Shown: piece by piece, positions 14,543 to 15,736 of the stretch
Layout: each line of letters opens with the position of its first letter
Numbering within the stretch: the first letter of the stretch is position 1
Assembly (NCBI GenBank): GCA_002440625.1
Contig: DJUV01000184.1
Location: 1-15,736 of the forward strand
Reading direction: 5' to 3'
Length of the DNA: 15,736 bases
Origin: Rhodobacteraceae bacterium UBA6273
GTDB lineage: Bacteria; Pseudomonadota; Alphaproteobacteria; Rhodobacterales; Rhodobacteraceae
Made by a program: the position numbers and the translations under genes
Notes under the pieces: generated by a model
Told to the model about the DNA's origin: nothing
The model's database searches: none
Seen by the model: only the letters and a program-made list of their open reading frames with translations

Positions 14543-15736
<1,194 letters not shown>

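Overview
The window looks like chromosome of a high-GC alphaproteobacterium of the Rhodobacterales (Rhodobacter/Paracoccus-like). The main evidence is a 187-residue Rieske protein whose cluster ligands fall at C129/H131/C149/H152, as I recall for Rhodobacter sphaeroides, followed directly by cytochrome b. A Brucella/rhizobial-type second lumazine synthase (RibH2) under an FMN riboswitch and an alphaproteobacterial mtaB/dapF pair agree with this. I see no mobile element, CRISPR array or phage gene.

Layout. (1) 1-988, minus: 5' three quarters of UDP-glucose dehydrogenase, cut by the window edge. (2) 1127-8898, minus: a catabolic cluster. In transcription order it holds a predicted N-formylglutamate amidohydrolase (FGase-like), an APC-type permease, a glutamine-synthetase-like ligase, an aldehyde dehydrogenase, an iron-type alcohol dehydrogenase and a DadA-like FAD amine oxidoreductase. 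A divergent RpiR/MurR-type regulator (9034-9912, plus) probably controls it. (3) 9941-10016, minus: tRNA-Lys(UUU). (4) 10114-12203, plus: dapF and mtaB, overlapping by 4 bp. (5) 12219-12884, minus: ribH2 with its FMN riboswitch leader, divergent from a PaiB-family FMN-binding protein (12999-13619, plus). (6) 13718-14329, plus: a glutathione S-transferase. (7) 14543 to the end, plus: petA and the first half of petB of the cytochrome bc1 operon.

The most interesting region is the catabolic cluster. A GS-like ligase next to a permease and an ALDH recalls the E. coli Puu gamma-glutamylation pathway. However, the class I amidotransferase hydrolase PuuD is absent, an alcohol dehydrogenase has been added, and an FGase-like hydrolase and a DadA-like oxidase are present. 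I infer a gamma-glutamylation route for a hydroxylated amine such as ethanolamine or an amino-alcohol: uptake, gamma-glutamylation, oxidation of alcohol to aldehyde to acid, hydrolysis to recover glutamate, then oxidation of the released amino acid. This is a hypothesis from gene content. ALDH and ADH overlap by 4 bp, while hairpins separate several other members, including an intrinsic-terminator-like hairpin just before the FAD oxidoreductase.

Two other themes stand out. A tRNA-Lys(UUU) gene lies within 1 kb of mtaB, whose family modifies A37 of that tRNA, and next to dapF of lysine biosynthesis. The FMN riboswitch-ribH2 unit also sits back to back with an FMN-binding protein gene.
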